In this document: one piece after another, positions 63,747 to 64,000 of the stretch | Layout: the number at the start of each line of letters is the position of its first letter | Position numbering within the stretch: the first letter of the stretch is position 1 | NCBI RefSeq assembly: GCF_013004065.1 | Contig: NZ_CP053084.1 | Location: forward strand, 2,604,001-2,668,000 | Origin: Limnobacter sp. SAORIC-580 | GTDB taxonomy: Bacteria; Pseudomonadota; Gammaproteobacteria; Burkholderiales; Burkholderiaceae_B | Reading direction: 5' to 3' | Length of the DNA: 64,000 bases | The notes under the pieces: generated by a model | What the model was told of the DNA's origin: nothing | Seen by the model: the letters and a program-made list of their open reading frames with translations, nothing else | The model's database searches: none | Translations under genes and position numbers: made by a program

Positions 63747-64000
63747 TTAAGCGGCTGCTGGTTTCTGATAAAACTGCCAGTGGCCGGTATTGCCGGTTCC
63801 GTCGTATCGAAGTGTTGGCCAAGTGTCAGGATGGCCTTGTTGATCAACTGAAAAATTCTCGGGCAAATAAATATCAGGAGCATCGCCGTTTCCGTTTCTT
63901 ATTACCACCGGTAGGCTCAAGGCGTTCAAAAATGCCGCACCGAAATCACCTTCTGCCTGTACCTCACGCTTCGCTTCAAGGGCCTGCAAAGTGGCTCGCG
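63747..64000 (-). CDS. C-terminal fragment of an unrecognised protein, possibly OTU-like
   Basis: The last 83 residues of a gene entering from beyond the window edge. DFGAAFLNALSLPVVIRN followed by LRYDGTGNTGHWQFY resembles the C-terminal half of OTU cysteine proteases: a W/F-G..-LA-L-PIVV step, then a strand ending in catalytic His plus an aromatic residue. The catalytic Cys part is outside the window, so this is a weak guess. Convergent with plsY. Confidence 0.55.
   Translation of the reverse strand, partial: RATLQALEAKREVQAEGDFGAAFLNALSLPVVIRNGNGDAPDIYLPENFSVDQQGHPDTWPTLRYDGTGNTGHWQFYQKPAAA

Noticed and set aside
1..64000. CRISPR array or rRNA operon
   Set aside because: No regularly spaced direct repeats and no rRNA-like sequence were seen.

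Overview
This 64 kb window is a compact, chromosome-like stretch from a beta-proteobacterium of the order Burkholderiales. I infer this from the rpsU-yqeY-dnaG-rpoD operon followed by a CAU tRNA gene, the long Lys/Ala-rich RpoD N-terminus, the TrpD2-nasA-nirD-nirB arrangement, the glcDEF operon and a GC content that looks like the low to mid 50s. A Limnobacter-like organism would fit, but this is a guess from protein style, not a search result. No phage, insertion sequence, CRISPR array or rRNA operon is visible.

Layout. 1-10300: a partial CHASE3 chemotaxis receptor, valS, and a minus-strand run alaS-Nudix-tusA-PIN-BLUF-metallohydrolase, then a glycerophosphodiesterase. 10455-15888: a five-gene plus-strand operon that reads as an ectoine-degradation pathway (M20 deacetylase, EctB/DoeD-type transaminase, ectoine hydrolase DoeA, semialdehyde dehydrogenase, EthD-like protein). 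16-19.3 kb: oxidoreductases and an EamA transporter. 19.3-19.8 kb: a 450-bp imperfect inverted-repeat element without a credible gene. 20-31 kb: signalling (HD-GYP protein, full-length chemotaxis receptor, hybrid histidine kinase paired with a periplasmic binding protein) and an M19-lipoprotein/TauE operon. 31-35.8 kb: porin-like protein, desaturase plus its reductase, FlgM, a second BLUF protein and a VTT-domain membrane protein.

35.8-45 kb: a tightly coupled nucleotidyltransferase/2H-phosphoesterase pair sits just behind a tRNA gene and its terminator. The macromolecular-synthesis operon (rpsU, yqeY, dnaG, rpoD) runs into that tRNA. 44.2-51.2 kb: nitrate assimilation (nirB, nirD, nasA, trpD2-like). 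It is preceded by a near-perfect sigma-54 promoter, an NtrC-like site and a leader with two hairpins carrying identical AACGGC hexaloops ahead of a terminator. The matching regulators NasT (ANTAR) and NasS lie at 59.8-61.5 kb, so the circuit can be read within this window. 51-64 kb: an S15-type lipoprotein hydrolase, tsaD, glcDEF, an M48-like protease, pdxH, xerD and plsY.

Three orphan genes are placed singly between housekeeping operons. One has a complete C3HC4 RING-finger spacing (54333-54737). One at the window edge resembles the C-terminus of an OTU-type cysteine protease (weak). One (58727-59179) has no recognisable domain but shares a spaced N-terminal pattern with the RING protein. 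These, the nucleotidyltransferase/2H-phosphoesterase cassette and the nitrate leader are the most interesting items.
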